Program-made: the position numbers and the translations under genes
Shown: in pieces, positions 63,807 to 64,000 of the stretch
Numbering within the stretch: position 1 is the first letter of the stretch
How the letters are laid out: each line of letters starts with the position of its first letter
The notes under the pieces: generated by a model
The model's input: only the letters and a program-made list of their open reading frames with translations
Told to the model about the DNA's origin: nothing
Database searches by the model: none
From: Dyadobacter fermentans DSM 18053
Lineage (GTDB): Bacteria > Bacteroidota > Bacteroidia > Cytophagales > Spirosomataceae
DNA length: 64,000 nucleotides
Assembly: GCF_000023125.1 (NCBI RefSeq)
Contig: NC_013037.1
Span: forward strand, 6,903,791-6,967,790
Direction of reading: 5' to 3'

Positions 63807-63964
63807 CAAATTTTGGGACGCAAATGCGGATATACAAAAGGCAAAACCGCTTCTGTAACCTTCTGGACACGATTAGCCTCATGATTTTATTTTTGGGTTT
63901 GCAGATACACCCCGCACCTGTTAAATTGAATATCCGTTTCATCTGGAGAGATCAGGTATTTTTA

Positions 63965-63972
63965 TATCTTTG
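63965..63972 (+). promoter_or_regulatory. -7 promoter element of a gene running off the window
   Basis: TATCTTTG followed by C matches TAnnTTTG. It lies 16 bp before an ATG at 63988 that opens at the window edge. The region 63756-63960 holds no gene. Confidence 0.45.
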
Positions 63973-63987
63973 CCGTCCTTTTGAACT

Positions 63988-64000
63988 ATGATATTCAGAG
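63988..64000 (+). CDS. Possible start of the next gene (fragment only)
   Basis: ATG at 63988 follows a good -7 element, but only four codons are visible, so the product cannot be named. The start is the weakest call in the list. Confidence 0.25.

Overview
The window is chromosomal DNA from a member of the Bacteroidota, most likely a Cytophagales organism of the Spirosomaceae/Dyadobacter kind. The evidence is the gene content (a PorP/SprF-type secretion component, TonB-linked outer-membrane barrels, a DarA/DarB dialkylresorcinol pigment locus, DUF5618 and DUF6934 families) and repeated promoter motifs matching the Bacteroidota -7 consensus TAnnTTTG at sensible distances before start codons. 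I see no rRNA, tRNA, CRISPR array, prophage or transposase. The genus-level call is inference.

Layout. 1-4.7 kb: tail of an FAD oxidoreductase, a large TolB-propeller/outer-membrane-barrel protein and a PorP/SprF-like protein. 4.8-9.2 kb: 2-oxoglutarate dehydrogenase E1 and E2 (odhA, odhB). 9.3-14.8 kb: MazG-like pyrophosphohydrolase, a minisatellite, dtd, a DUF6934 gene with a small partner, L-serine dehydratase, mgtE, rsmA. 14.9-21.6 kb: a 1204-residue hybrid histidine kinase and a TonB-linked barrel. 21.7-24.8 kb: purK-purE-LysM operon and a PIN-type toxin-antitoxin pair. 24.8-33.6 kb: BatA-type membrane protein, YcxB, DUF1684, a collagen-like lipoprotein, OsmC, a TonB receptor coupled to hemW, and a coiled-coil lipoprotein. 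33.7-36.2 kb: two guanidino-group-modifying enzymes (CtlX and an arginine-deiminase-like protein). 36.4-42.2 kb: SUF iron-sulfur operon sufC-sufD-sufS-(two DUF5618 paralogues)-sufE-DUF59, then a bacilliredoxin. 42.3-46.2 kb: vWA protein, a highly structured 370-bp repeat block, and a PIG-L deacetylase. 46.2-60.8 kb: pigment cluster. 60.8-63.8 kb: a single-chain fused methylmalonyl-CoA mutase.

Pigment locus. A 4'-phosphopantetheinyl transferase is divergent from a run of fifteen same-strand genes: C45-family acyltransferase/hydrolase, AMP-dependent ligase, two unknown secreted proteins, YdcF-like lipoprotein, methyltransferase, a third unknown secreted protein, DarA, DarB, a small unknown protein, BtrH-domain protein, ABC ATPase, ABC permease, acyl carrier protein and ketosynthase. 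The PPTase would charge the carrier protein, DarB and DarA would build the dialkylresorcinol ring, the ligase and ketosynthase would feed acyl chains, and the acyltransferase candidates would join parts. Aryl-polyene reductase, dehydratase, chain-length-factor and ammonia-lyase genes are not in the window, so this is either one half of a split flexirubin locus or a reduced variant.

The most unusual non-coding feature is the intergenic block at about 43.39-43.74 kb. It has a perfect 60-bp palindrome inside a second inverted repeat, flanked on each side by inverted tandem arrays.
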